Part shown: positions 28,110 through 39,875 of the stretch, in pieces | Position numbering within the stretch: the first letter of the stretch is position 1 | How the letters are laid out: every line of letters begins with the position of its first letter | Assembly: GCF_020360975.1 (NCBI RefSeq) | Contig: NW_025408690.1 | Location: forward strand, 62,001-126,000 | Length of the DNA: 64,000 nt | From: Hirsutella rhossiliensis | Taxonomy: Eukaryota; Ascomycota; Sordariomycetes; Hypocreales; Ophiocordycipitaceae | Direction of reading: 5' to 3' | Program-made: the position numbers and the translations under genes | The notes under the pieces: model-generated | Seen by the model: the letters and a program-made list of their open reading frames with translations, nothing else | What the model was told of the DNA's origin: nothing | Database searches by the model: none

Positions 28110-31100
28110 ATGGCGGACAGTCCTGCAGTGAAGTTAAGCGAGGCGGTTGCTCACCCTGAAGCCTGTTCGTTGTCAGTCGGGGATGGGGAAGAGGTGAGAA
28201 CGTGAGCGGGTCGGGTTCGGGGCTCGGAGATGGTGCGACAGGAGCCGGTGTAGATGTGGTGGCAGCTTCTGAGAGGGGCCGCAGAGCACGGGGGGAGAGC
28301 CTGGGACGGTTACGAAGATACGAATCACGGGCGAATGCGGCATCAACGTTCCGGCCGATTCAGCCTAGGAAACCTGTGGTTGAAGACACCGCATGGAGAC
28401 AGCACGCAGAAGCAATTGCGAGGTCGTTGCCGAGAAGACCGCCGCGAGGCGGTTTGCGGTCAAACAGAGCACGGAAGTTCCATAATATGGTTAGCAGCGG
28501 AAGTTCCGCGCAACATCAGTCACCGGGTCAGCTTCCGAGGCCCCTGTTGCCTAGGGAACGTGGAGATATGGGGTAGCGGACTCTGATCGTCCGCTCCTCA
28601 TCGGCACTTTCTGCCTCAGGAGGAGATCCTGAAGATGAGGAGCAACGTGTTACGGCGGCGGCGGGCGATGTCCCGAGTGTTCATTCGAAGGAGGTACCGA
28701 AGCTTCGATCCATCCAGCCTAGGGAACCGGTATTCGACAACAAGAGAAAACGGGCAATTAGCAGCAGCGATTGCGTCTGGTTTGCCCAAGCGCCGTCGGG
28801 GACGGAGTTGGCGGGTAAAGGAGTACCAGGCCGCAGGGGTGTCTCCAACGCAGCAGGTACGGCGCAGCATCCGGGGCCGTCTCCTGTGGGGGTGGGCGAC
28901 GCCGCGGCAGAGCCAGCGGACGCTTCGCTGAGCGGGCGGAGGCTGCAGCAAAGGGAGGTGGGCGGCTCATCGCGGGTGGCGGCTGGGGAGCCCGTGCAGT
29001 TTGATCGGCAGCAAGAACGAGGAGAGTGCTGGAAAGGGCAAGGACTGAGGTCAAGGTTCGGCGTGGAAAACGTTCGCCAGCACGGCCCGGTGCCTGTCCA
29101 GTGCAAAGGGCCGGATGGCGTGTCAGGGGATGCGCACGTAGTCGGGCAGTCGTCGCCAAAGCTGCCGCATCCGACGGCTTGCGAAGAAGCGAATCAGCCA
29201 CGGAGAGAAGAAATCATGGATCGGAGGCGGCCCCGGAGGCGGCCCGGAGGCGGGAGAAGAGAAAACGTCTTCCTGGTCCGGACGAGCGCCCGAGAAAACA
29301 GATTCGGAGTGGAATCGGAAGGCAGAGGAGTCGGGAGCTGCGGGCCGAAGACCTGGCGAGTGTGCTGCGTTTTTTGGAGGAAGACTTCGCCATGAAGGAG
29401 AGGCTGTCTAACGATCAGACGTGGTGTACGCCAATACCGCACGACAGGAAGGTGTCGACGGTGCGGATTTTTATCAGGCGTTCCACGATGCGAGCACGTT
29501 GCCGATACGGACCTGCATGATGTGCTACCGCAAGCGTACGAGAAAAGAGCTGAGGGAGATCAGATGGGATCAATGGCTGTCAAGCTGCGTGCCAGAGGGC
29601 GGCCGCTCACCATTTTCATGCCGGAGCTGCTTTCCCGAAGGCGAGCCCGTGTCGGTGTGTGCGGAGTGTGCCCGATGCCTGGCGCGCGGGAGTCTGTCGC
29701 CGGCGGTCCATCTTCACACTCGCCTTGGCTGTGAGCACATGTTCCCTGACGAGCTCAAGGGACTCACGCTGGTCGAAGAGAAGCTCGTCTCGCTCAACTC
29801 CTGCTATGGGTTTGTCACGAGATATAGCATTCCGGGCGGGCAGAGGCAGGCCGTGAGGTATCGAGGCACGTCAAGGGCCACATCACAGTGTTTCCCAACA
29901 ACGTGCAGGAGCTGGCGACCAAGGTGCTCCCGCACCCCCTTTTGCAAGCACTGGACGAGATCCACGTTTCGTGGCAGGGCGTGGAGAAGCCGGCACCGAG
30001 CGACCTGTCGAGTCTCTTGTCGGTGAGGCGGCGGGTCGTCGAGAGGGCTCTTGTTTGGCTGAAGAGGAGCAACCCCCACTACGCCGAGATCGAGATCGAC
30101 GTGGCGGAGATGGAGAGTTGGGAGACCCGATAGACGGGGTGCCGGCCTTGGTGTATGATCGCATGGAGCGGAACGAGCCGTCCGCATGGGAGAAAACGCG
30201 GACGGCGCACGTTGTGCCGCCCACGGAGCGCGCCATGGACGACGAGGGGTCGGTGGAGATCGAGGAACTCTTCGCTCTGCTCAACCAAAGGCAGGAAACG
30301 GGAGGCGAGGCTGAAGGGCACGGGCCCAACGAAGAAGGCGCGGGTCGTGATGGAGTTGGTGCTAGCCCCGATCAGAACGTTCGACCAATCAACGAGGTGA
30401 CGTCTTCCGGCATGTTTGGGCTGGACGGACCGCCAGACGTGGCGGATGTCGAGAAGCTGCGGTTTGCCTGTGACGCTGTTGGCGCAGGTGCCGACGACGG
30501 CCGCGCGGGCCCGAGAACGGGTCGGATCCTCGGTGGGGTCGAGGGCGTGGCGACGATGGCAGTGAGCCATACATTCGAGTCTCGCGGGGATGAGTTTGCC
30601 GACTCCTTTGAGACGTCCTTCTTCGCCAGAACGTTCCCGACCCTGTTCCCATTTGGCGTTGGGGACCAAGGCTGGCCGAAGAGGCCATAGCCGAGGCGGG
30701 AAGGCCCTACCAACTTGCGAGGCACCGGTAGAGCTGCTGAGGCAGGGGCGGCAGCGGGAGACATCGTATCCTCCCGAAGCTTGAACCTCCGGATTTGGGC
30801 CGACATCGTGCTCCGGCGCCATGGTGGCCGGTTTGCGTTGCACCACATATTTGCATTTCTCGTCTTCAACATGGGGGTGCGGTCGAGGAACCGCCGCGTC
30901 AGCATGCTGAGTGTGGCGAGGAAGGACTTCGGCAAGGTCGAGCGCGTTGCCCGCTCGATGACCGCGCAAAGGTTAGCGGCGGCGAGGGTCGAGTTGGAGA
31001 GCTCGGGCAAGACGACCGATGAGGGCGTGAAGGAGCTTCTCAGGAGCCTCTCGCTGTACGGCCACCGGCAACCCATGTCGAGAGAGGTTCGGCTCAATAT

Positions 31101-31559
31101 GCGGCGGAAAATCCAGTCGCTCATCGTTGGCTACGGCGTTCCGGCCATCTGGTTCACCATCAACCCAAACGACATTACGAACCCGGTGAAGCTGCGACTG
31201 GCGGCATATCGGACACGCGATCCCGGCGCGGCCGAGGAGTTCCTAGAAGGCCTTGGGAGTGCGTACAAGCGGACAAGGCTGGCCATGTCCGATCCGATGA
31301 GCGCCGCCGTATTCTTCCACCGGGAGATGAAGCTGTTCTTCGATCATTACGTGAAGGTCGGAGAAGAGTCGGTATTCGGGCGCATCGGCAAGTACTATGG
31401 CGCTGTGGAGACCAACGAACGAGGGCGCTTCATGTTCACGGCTTGCTCTGGTTGCACGGAAACGCGCATCTCAGCTCGATGCTTGCCGACATCCACGGGG
31501 AGGATCAGGCGGCGTATCGCGAGCGAATCATACGATACGTCGATAGTGTCTTCTCCGAG

Positions 31560-31641
31560 GTAAGAATAGCTAAGACGTGTCACTGAGAACCTGAATTGCT
31601 CGTCCGATGGACAAACGGGGCCAGGCTGACGTGCAAGATAG
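31560..31641 (+). other. RepHel intron 1, unit B
   Basis: TCCGAG|GTAAGA donor, GCTGACG branch site at 31625, GATAG acceptor ending at 31641, then GATCTGGATCAGG. 82 bp. Confidence 0.82.
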
Positions 31642-32706
31642 GATCTGGATCAGGAAGGGTTCTGCGCCGTGCAAGCGGAGCGATCTGTGACGTCCGATAT
31701 TTCCTCCCTGCTGGACAACACCGAGCAGTTTTCGGCCGCATTTGACGAGGAGGCCAACTTCTGTGCCGGCGCTACACAGGTTCACACGCATAGCCCGACC
31801 TGTGTCAAGTATTCCTTGGGCAAAGGAGCGCGGAAAGGGAATCCATGCCGGTTTAAGTCTCCATGGAGGTTGGTCGACAAGACCGCCATCACGGCAGACG
31901 GGGTGTTGCAGATCCGGAGGACTCACAGCATGGTCAATCGATGGAACAAGGCTATCGCTGTTGGGCTCCGGCACAACCACGACATTTCCTTCATTGCGAC
32001 GCAGCGCAAGACCATGGCCCTTATGTATTATGTCACGAACTACGCGACGAAGGTGGAGGACCCGGTGTGGAAGCGTGTGGCGGCCGCGGCCGATCTCCTG
32101 GCCGCCTCAACGGGTGACGGCACGGCCAACGGAGGACAGGACGACGGTGGAGGTGCTGTTGGCGATGACGCCGCCAAGGGAACAGGACGCGACAGTTCTT
32201 GATGAGGGTGGCGAATCGTGTGTTCACGGAGCGTCCGCTATCTCAGGTCGAGGTCGTCGCTCATCTTCTTGGATATCCGGCCGAGTTCACCAACAGCAGC
32301 GCCTGGGCGTACCTGAACACATCTCTGCTGTACTGGGAAGTCTTTCGACGGTGGCCGTATCTCCGACGAGCAAGTGGCGCGGCGGCCATAGATGATACTC
32401 TGGATGAGTCGGTCGTTGTCGAAGAAGCAGGCCTGAGGATCTCCCACGTTGAGGCGTACCAGCACCGGGAGAGCTCCTGCGAGGGCTATGCTTATACGAC
32501 TACATATCGCTCGTTAGACTAAAACGCACCAGTAAGGATGAGAGCTGTGCGGCCTGGGGGGAGGTGCCCTTCGAGGATGGATGGGCGCCAGGGAGACGCT
32601 GGGTCCAGGTGCTCAGGCGGCCGGGCAAGCATGCTACCGTCTGCCTCGATGGCTACCTGAGCAAGGACTTCGGCCACAACGACGACGAGGAGTCGTGCCA
32701 CCGGAG

Positions 32707-32771
32707 GTGTGTATAGCAACCGCCCTGCCGGCAGGCATCATCAGAGTGGCTAACCTCCCCTCCCCTTAAAG
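32707..32771 (+). other. RepHel intron 2, unit B
   Basis: CGGAG|GTGTGT donor, GGCTAAC branch-like site near 32750, TTAAAG acceptor ending at 32771, then GGCAGCCGTGCAGC. 65 bp. Confidence 0.75.
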
Positions 32772-35216
32772 GGCAGCCGTGCAGCATCTTGCGCTATTTG
32801 TGCCGTGGGAGTCCTTTCTGTGCGAAGAAACAGGTGAGATCAATAGCATCTGGGAGCGGGCGCGAGAGGCGCTGGCCCCGAGAATATCATGTCTCGTCGA
32901 CAACGTGCAGCTGCTTCGACGATCAGCCGAAGACGCAAAGCGCGACGCCAAGCAATGGGCGGCCTCATCCGGCGATGGCGATTCCACGGTCGCCCACGTC
33001 GAGGAGGGCGAGACAGGCGAGGCGGGCGCAGAATTTGCAGCGACGTATCGGTCCAACAACATCGGAGACGCAACGCGCCTGATCGACGTCGTCCGAGGCG
33101 CAGTGGGCACGAATCAGGTGACGGCCAAGTCGCCGGAGCTCATGGCAATGATGCGGCAGCTCTGTCGATTCCAGCAATCGGCGCTCTGCTCAACGGCCGA
33201 GCTCGAGGCCATCGCGATTCCCGAACAAGGGTTGAGGTGCATAAGCATGCCAGGGCGGGTATTTTCCGGGGCCGCACTACCGCCGCAGGATCAGGTCAAG
33301 GCTATCAAGTCGCAGCAGATAAGTGCGTCGAGGAAAGGGAGAGAATGATCCAAGGCGTACAAACCACAGTCGCAGTCCGGGAAAGCGATCGCCGAGCTGC
33401 GTTGCGGAGGTGATGACCGGCTTCGGGAGGACGACGTCGAAATGACGACAGCCGACTCCGACGAGACGGCTAGCGACGCAGAAGCGGGAATGCGCGTCCA
33501 GCTTGGCCCATCGACCTCCTTCTTCGCGGCGGGCAAGGAGTTGTCAACACGGCTAACGCTGAACAAGAGGCAGTCGATCGCTTTCCTAATAATATGCCGC
33601 CAGCTCGATTTGATGCGACAAACGAATAGGGGCGATGCCGGCCAGCTCTGCCAGTTCGTCGGCGGCGAGGGGGGCACCGGCAAGTCGCGGATCATTGGGG
33701 CACTCGTCGAGCTGTTCAGTGGGAAGAGCCTTTCGAATCGTCTGCTGATCACGGCGACGTCAGGGACTGCCGCGGCGCAGATCAACGGCATCACGATCCA
33801 CTCCGCCTGCGGGTTCACTAAAGACCAAGGGGCGGGCGGCGCGAACACAGCCAAGGACCTTGACGGGGTGCGGCTGACAAAACGGGCGGAGCGGTTCATC
33901 CACGGCCAGTCTCGGATGGACTGGCAGGAGAAGGACGTGCTTGTCATCGACGAGGTGAGCATGCTCGGAGCGCGGACGCTGCACGCCATAAACGAGCGAC
34001 TCTGTCGGCTTCGCGGATCGCAGAAAGATTTCGGGGATCCCCATCGTCCTCTTCTGCGGAGACTTTCAGCAGTTCCGGCCGGTCCAAGAGAGGTCGATCG
34101 TCCTGCCGAGCGCGGCCATCTCGTGGGACGTAGACAACTCGTTCAAGGCCGAGCAGCGGCACCAGCACGACAAAGCGCACGCGCTGTGGAAGAGATTCAC
34201 GACGGTCGTCATGTTGAACGAGCAAATGCGCGCCGCCGGTGATCCGGAATTGCAGGGGCTGCTGAAGCGGATCCGGCAGGGTGTGCAGGACCGCACGGAT
34301 CTGGACCTCCTCAACTCAGGTGCTACCGCGAGGGCAGGCGGATCCCTTGGGAGACTGGCATCACCGTGGTGACGCCGCTGAACAGGAATCGGTGGAACCT
34401 AAACATGGAGGCAAGCTTGGCGTTCCGGGTCCAGCAGCGGTCGACGATGCGCATCTTCATCTCCGAGCACAAGTGGAAGGAGGGCCTGCCGACCGAGGAA
34501 GAAGCGATCATGGTACTCAATCAAGGCGACGATAGCGCGATCCCCGTGCCGGCCGTCTTCATGTTCGTGGCCGGGATGCCGGTCGTCGTGAACCACAACA
34601 CCCATCAGGGGCTGAAGCTGGTGAACGGCGCCGGCTACTCGGCGGTGGAGGTCATTGTCGACAAGGCGTCCCCAGGGCATCGAATCTCGTCCGACATGAC
34701 GATCCACTTCGGGCCGCCGGCGGGGATATTACTGGAATCGGCGACGACAAAGGACCTCCACTTCGTCGGGATGCCGCCGGGCACGATCTTGTTAACGCCG
34801 ATGAGCGTCAGGATACACTGCCAACGAAAGCGGCCGTGGCAGCAGAACGACGTCAGCCGGAAGGGATTGCCGTGCGCAGCAGCCTTCGCCTGCACGGACT
34901 ACAAGGTGCAGGGCAGAACGCCAGAGCGCGTGGCCCTGGAGCTGCGGGGACACGGACGACGAAAGTCGATGGAAGGGCCGTGCCCTCGCAATGCGACCCG
35001 TACAGCTTATATGTGCAGCTATCGCGCTGTCGAACGCTAGACGGCATCACGCTCGTGTCCAAGGTGCGGAGAGACTTGGTGGGCAACCGAGTCCCCGAAG
35101 AGATGACCGCCGCGCAGGCCAGGCTGGAGGTGCTAAGCGAGAGGACTGTCGAGGAAGCTTTGCGTCGGTCGGATGGCGACGCTGAAGAGTCAAGGAGAGT
35201 TGTCAGGGTGAGGTGA

Positions 35217-35635
35217 CGAGGGGAGAAGACGGAGGAGCGCCGGCGGGCAAGAAGACAAGGGCACTGGGCAGCAGCGATCAACGAGGGGACTTTTAGACTT
35301 GAAGGAAGAACCCGCTAGAAAGGCATGAACGAAAAGGGCAAAGACAAAAGACGCAAGTTTTAGACACAATAAGAAAACCGGCGGACGAAAGGAAAAGGTT
35401 GGCATTGGCATTGGCATTGGCAAGGGGTAAACAGGAGTATAAACGGGGAAACAGGGCAAGGCATGAGAGGGGCAAGAAAAGGCGGCTGCGACCAATGATG
35501 AGGGAGGGACGGAAGGGTCGGCGACCAATCACACGGGATCTTTTATTCCGAAAGAGGAAATAAATCAGCCAATCAGAGGCGGAGGATGTGGGGGTGAAGC
35601 AGTCTGGGGCCTTTTTTCCCCGCGCGCTAATGAAG
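35217..35635 (+). repeat. 3' tail of unit B with reiterated CCAAT-type motifs and a GGCATT microsatellite
   Basis: GCGATCAACGAGG at 35274, GCGACCAATGA at 35488, GCGACCAATCA at 35521 and GCCAATCAGAGGCGG at 35568. A (GGCATT)n run lies at 35399-35422. No gene. The words match those in the tails of A and C. Confidence 0.5.
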
Positions 35636-35735
35636 TCCTTTCGTTCCTCAAGGCACGTTCCTCAAGGCATACCTTTTCTTTGGCGGCCAACAGGTAAGGC
35701 AACCCTTCATGGGTTGCGCTTTGAGGAACGAAGGC
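35636..35735 (+). repeat. Junction of units B and C: inverted GAGGAACGAAGG words
   Basis: GTCCTTTCGTTCCTCAAGGC at 35636 is an imperfect inverted copy of GCGCTTTGAGGAACGAAGG at 35716. The latter, preceded by the hairpin GGCAACCCTTCATGGGTTGC, corresponds to the 5' motifs of A, B and D. From 35740 to 36027 there is no gene; it should hold the promoter of the MYND gene. Confidence 0.45.
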
Positions 35736-36027
35736 CGAAGATTGAGAGACAAACAAGACAAAGACAGGGTGAGAGAAAGAACGCAAGCAGGCGGTAGCGC
35801 TAGGAACTAAAACATGCAAAAAAGGTAGGTAAAGAAAGTGGCCATTCGGGCACCATCCCGCAGCGGGAAGAGGGAGAAAAAGCAAGAAGGCAAATACAGC
35901 GGTGATGACGATTGCGGGTAAGCGAGAGGAAGGGAGCATAAGAGGGGCGCCAAGGCACGAATAGGAGAACAAGAGCAGAAGCGTCTACCCTAGCTACCGA
36001 TCGAGCAGTTAGGAAAACAACTACAGC

Positions 36028-36591
36028 ATGGCCACTTGCAACGTTTCCGTGGAGTTCTGGTGCGAATTCGGGGCCACGGAGCTGAAGTACAAGCATAGCA
36101 TCCCGAAGACGCTCGTGACGCAGGTAGGCCAGGCGAGGCCGAACCACGCAGCCAGTGCACTGTTCCTACAGTGGATAAGGCCGATCCTACGGGAGCACGA
36201 GGCAGCGTGTCGGAAGGCAGCAGGGTGCGCTGCGAGAGCTGCGGCGGACTCGCAAAGGAGATTCTACAGAGCCCGATATCGTACCTACACGCAGAGAGGC
36301 CGTTTGTGCTCGTGGTCGTGTCGTCGTTCTGCGGCAAAGAAGGATGCGAAATTAGGACGAGGCAGGAAATGCAGGACACGATGGCAGAGGCGGGGCAGGC
36401 GGGCGGAAACAAGGGCGCGACGCAAATGCAAGGGCAGGATGCGCAGAGCACAGAGGGGTCTGCCGGGTTTGTGGAGAGATGGCGGGGCGAGGAGGTGCAG
36501 CCGATGCCTGACGGTGGCGTACTGCAGCAGGCAACACCAAAAGGAGGACTGGAAGGTGCACAAGAAGGGATGCAAGCCAAAGGCAAGCTAG
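36028..36591 (+). pseudogene. MYND zinc-finger protein, unit C, frameshifted
   Basis: The ATG at 36028 starts MATCNVSVEFWCEFGATELK, which aligns with MAMSTVRVEFICQFGARQLI of the unit D gene. After a frame change near 36220 comes CESCGGLAKEILQSPISYLH (a first CxxC pair) and CGKEGCEIRTRQEMQ. A second change, near 36480, leads into the C-terminal MYND finger: VCRVCGE in one frame, then RRCSRCLTVAYCSRQHQKED and VHKKGC in another. The MYND Cys/His ligands are all present. MYND fingers usually bind proline-rich peptides. Its place at the head of two Helitron units suggests a captured host gene that became part of the element. Both breaks are single-base. Confidence 0.75.
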
Positions 36592-36815
36592 GAGCTAGGG
36601 AGAGGAGAAAGGAAAGTAAAAGGGACAAGGCATAACGCGCAGGACATAAACAAGGTCACGGAGAACAAATAGAGGCAGGCACTATCGTAAGAAATAGGTC
36701 GCAAGCTAAAGTTGTTGTTTCAAAAAGAGATAAACGTTGTAATGTGTAGAGTAATGGTAATTTTGCAGCGATAAGTTTCGTTAGGAATAGCATCTCGAGA
36801 GGAGAACGGTTTATT

Positions 36816-38270
36816 TTAGTAAAGGCAAGAGGCGTAAGAGAGCGATAGGTTTATAGTAGGCAGCTCATTTCTGCATGCGATAGCGGATAGGTCGAGCGGG
36901 CGGGTCGGAGGTGCTCGCGACAATAGAGTCAAGAGGGGAACCCGGCTTGGCTGCCGGAGCGGAACGGGCGGGACGCCGCTCGGTCGAGACGAAGAAGCGG
37001 CCGGCGGGGAGAGGAGGAGGGCGGCGGAGCTGACGGTGTCCGAAGACGAGGAAGGCGGCGAATTCTGCTGCTGCAGCAAGCGCGCCCTCTTCATGGGCGT
37101 ATCGGCAAGGGCCGGGTGGGAGCGCTTAGGCGGTGGTGTGACGGGGTCGAGGGCGGTCGGGGCCGAGGCCAAGGAAGGGGAGCCGACGCAGCCGAGGCCG
37201 GCGCAGCAACGGAGTACAAGGCGGCGCAGACGGAATCAAAGGTAGAGGAGGCGGATAGGGTCTGACGTTTAAGGGGCGTAGCAAGGGGAAGCCGAGGCGG
37301 AGGCGGCCGCCGAGGGCCTGTCGACAAAGTTCCAGCTGTCCGGGACGACGATAAAGACGAAATCGCGCTCTGAGCCCGGGGCAGAGCATAAGACGGTGGT
37401 CGAGAAGGCCGACGACCTTTCCAGTGCAGGTAAAGGGACGCCGGGCAGGAAGGAAGAGTTAGGCCTTTCAGCAATTTTCTTGCATAGCACGGCCCAAGGG
37501 TTAGCATAGATGGGAAAGATAACAAAGACCTGGAAGGGGTGGTAGCCCTAAAGGGAATCCGGTCCGGCAGGCCAGGGGTGATGTAGGTAGTGAGCCGGAC
37601 GAAGCCGCAGCAGCGGAGCTGGTCGGGCCCGAGACCTGGCAGGAAGTCTCCACGCAGGAGGTCAAGGCCAGGCCCGGCGATGACGCCATGGAAGGAGACA
37701 ACAGGAGGCGTAGACGGGAACTGGCCGCCAGAGGCCAAGGAGCGTGGAGGACGCTAGGAGAGAAGTCAGCGAGGCGGCCGGTGAAGGGCAAAAAAAAAAG
37801 GGGGGGCGCACGGCTGGTAGCCTTGGTCGCGGACGATAAGGGCGGGCACTGTGTAGAGGACGGTATCGTCTGGGCCGGCCTCAAGACCGTCGCGGCGCTC
37901 CACCTCCCAGGCGAGGGCGTAGGGTGAACGCGGCCGCTCATAAAGAACCATTGCTCGGACCAGTCCGTGTCGACGATTGGCTGGCCGTAGATAGAGAGGT
38001 TTAGGCTAAAGAAGAGAGGGCCCAGGTCGTCGCCCTCGGCCCGGAGGTGCGTAGTCGGCCTCGAGCAGCCACGAGGGCACCGGCAGGAGGACGCGGGCGA
38101 TAGCCTCAGCGTTGAGGCCCTAATGCGGTGCTCGTCGTGGTGGGCGAACCTCGCGGGGCAGTCGGGCTGGGCGAAGAACATCATGGACATATCGCTGCCC
38201 GCGCCCTTGCTAGAGCCAAGGGGCTTGCGGAGGTGCGGGCAGAGCTGTCCGCCGACGGAGACGAAGACAT
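36816..38270 (-). pseudogene. Helitron accessory protein, unit C, frameshifted
   Basis: The probable start is the ATG at 38270. Blocks in order: LRKPLGSSKGAGSDMSMMFF, AQPDCPARFAHHDEHR, FFSLNLSIYGQPIVDTDWSE, QWFFMSGRVH, then intron 37754-37811, then VSFHGVIAGPGLDLLRGD, CCGFVRLTTYITPGLPD, MLCKKIAERPNSSFLPG, RDFVFIVVPDSWNFVDRP and the nuclear-signal-like TPMKRARLLQQQ near 37090. The C-terminal 100 residues are Ser/Pro-rich and differ from A and B. Frame changes lie near 38200, 37920, 37560, 37480 and 37400. The conserved parts coincide with those of the other units, which points to selection on the protein rather than a chance frame. Confidence 0.75.
37754..37811 (-). other. Intron in accessory gene C
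   Basis: Minus strand: YQP codons, GTGCGC donor at 37811, pyrimidine run including ten T, CGCTGAC branch site, CTCCTAG acceptor ending at 37754. 58 bp; same position as in A, B and D. Confidence 0.72.
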
Positions 38271-39121
38271 GGCTCGGCCGTGTAGTAAAGAGCAACGTTG
38301 CTGGGGCAAAGCTAAAAGCGGCGAGAAAGATAGGCAGGAGTGCTCCTACCTATATACCGTCTTACGAGTTTAGTCTAAAGAGAAGGGCCAGTGGCGATGG
38401 TGTGTAAGAGAAGTCAAAGGATTCTAAACAAAGACGCAACATGGCGTTAGTGGTAGGTTATATAAGGAGCCTTTGTAAAAGAGGGTTATAAGATGCGTAT
38501 AGAGGAGAGTGCAATAAGAGAAGGGAGAACTTTAAAAGGCGGTCTAGTAAGATGTTGAGAGTTTTTAAGACAAGCAGGACGCGCGAAGCTATATTTGAGG
38601 AGAAGCAGGCAGCCCTATTCGCAACACGTGTAAGACATGGTTTTAAACTTCAGCGGGCAAGTGTCTAGGGGCATACGGAAGCTTTGACTGATAAGAGCTG
38701 GATGACAAGAAGGAAAAGCGTAGCATGCAAAGCATAGGCAAGAAGAAGCCGTCGCGGCGACGTACATATAAGGATCGGCCGAGGCCGTCTAGCCTATCGC
38801 ATATAGCAGCAGGCAATGGCGGGCGGGCTTAATAGAAAGGCGGCGCCGGTATAATGCAAAGAGCAGCAGCACGCATATAGATATAGTAGAGAGCTACGAG
38901 TAAGATATATAGACTTTGTAGAGGATCCTATATGCGCAAGAGGGGTGCCAGTCAGCAAGATAAGTGCAGGGCGAATAATCGAGGCAAGGATTTATACGCT
39001 GTTATTACACTTACGAGGATTTACGCCAGGCCTAGTGGCACCATAAGTAGGCAGGGCCAAAGAGGGCAGGTGCAAAGAGGAAGACAAGACGTCCGTGGGG
39101 CTTTGGTAGACCGGTGTCGCA
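38271..39121. promoter_or_regulatory. Divergent intergenic region of unit C
   Basis: There is no coding sequence. A TATATAA-type box at about 38458-38466 lies roughly 190 bp upstream of the accessory start, and further TATA-rich words (CATATAGATATAG, GATATATAGAC) lie at 38870-38915 before the RepHel N-terminus. It is the only clearly AT-rich stretch in unit C, in keeping with a bidirectional promoter. Confidence 0.4.
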
Positions 39122-39424
39122 ATGAAGCCAGCCAACGGAAGGGACCAGTCCGGAGCGGGGGACGGGGCAAGCCCGGCGCCAGAAGCCTGCGCAGCGCCGT
39201 ACACAGGACCAGAGTTCCAGCCGACCACAGCAGCGCCGGCACTTGCTAGCGGCGCCCTCGGAGAGAGCAAGAAGAGGCGTCAAGGGAGGCGCCTCCGAGG
39301 CGAGGGCGGGAAGACCGCCAGGACTAGGGAGATGGAGGATCAGCGCAGGCCGAGTCATGCCGCGGGATATCCAGCCTCGGCCGACACCAAGCGCGGCGGC
39401 AACTTGGCTGCCGCCGACACCGAG

Positions 39425-39875
39425 GCGGCAGGGCACTGGCTGCCGCAAGGCGTGCCCAGCGCCGTCTCGGCCTCAGGAAAAGCCAGCGCGCACCAAGAGA
39501 AATCCGGCCTCTGCCGACAGTAGAGGCCGCCGGTCCTTCGCCGCCGCCGACGAGAAGTTCGGACGTTCCGCGGGACATTCGGCCACAGCCGACATGGAGG
39601 GCCGCCGGCCCTTCGCCGCCGACGAGAAGTTCGGACGCGCCGCGGATATCCAGGCTCTGTCGACACCGACGGCGGCAGGGCGCCGGCTGCCGCAAGGCGG
39701 GCCTAGCGCCGTCTCGGCCTCAGGGAAAAGCCAGCGCGCACCGAGGGAAATCCGGCCTCTGCCGACGGTGGAGGCCGCCGGGCCTTCGCCGCCGCCGACG
39801 AGAAGTTCGGACGTTCCGCGGGATATTCGGCCACAACCGACTTGGAGGGCCGCCGGCCCTTCGCCGCCGTCAAGC
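39425..39875 (+). repeat. 247-bp tandem duplication in the RepHel N-terminal region of unit C
   Basis: GCGGCAGGGC at 39425 and again at 39672 start two long similar units; the second is partial. Within them CGCCGACGAGAAGTTCGG recurs three times (near 39545, 39620 and 39795). The peptide carries repeated RDIRPQPT and EAAGPSPPP-like words. Confidence 0.7.

Larger units (their letters stand above)
28110..35216 (+). pseudogene. Helitron Rep-helicase (RepHel), unit B, frameshifted
   Basis: Starts at the ATG at 28110 (MADSPAVKLSEAV). The N-terminal region has RPIQPRKP-type motifs (28340, 28710). ELRAEDLASVLRFLEEDF lies near 29337. The DUF6570-like cysteines follow: TCMMCYRKR and FSCRSCFPEGEPVSVCAEC (29510-29680). 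The Helitron N domain (30590-31440) includes WFTINPNDITNPVKLRL. HUH codons CAT-GTT-CAC sit at 31431-31439, out of frame. After intron 31560-31641 comes YYVTNYATK (32024-32052), then intron 32707-32771, then the helicase with GGEGGTGKS (33661-33690), VLVIDEVSMLGA, FVAGMPVVVNHNTHQGLKLV, TDYKVQG and LYVQLSRCRTLDGI. Long open pieces (30715-31563 and 33442-34242) are joined by single-base frame changes. Stop TGA 35214-35216. Confidence 0.9.
24866..35635 (+). mobile_element. Helitron family 2, unit B
   Basis: It has the same order as unit A: 5' palindromic motif (24871-24923), accessory gene on minus (25401-26812), relic of a second accessory gene (about 27280-27640), RepHel (28110-35216) and a 3' tail with repeated CCAATCA words (35274-35576). 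It is the copy most similar to A throughout. The right end, next to unit C, lies near an inverted pair of GAGGAACGAAGG-like words at 35636-35735. Confidence 0.78.

Noticed and set aside
35399..35422. (GGCATT)n run as an iteron array
   Set aside because: It occurs only in unit B and is a simple microsatellite; the CAATCA words are the part shared among units.
37091..37738. Open frames on both strands in GC-rich DNA of unit C
   Set aside because: In GC-rich coding DNA, opposite-strand frames stay open by chance. Only frames with cross-unit conserved blocks were kept.
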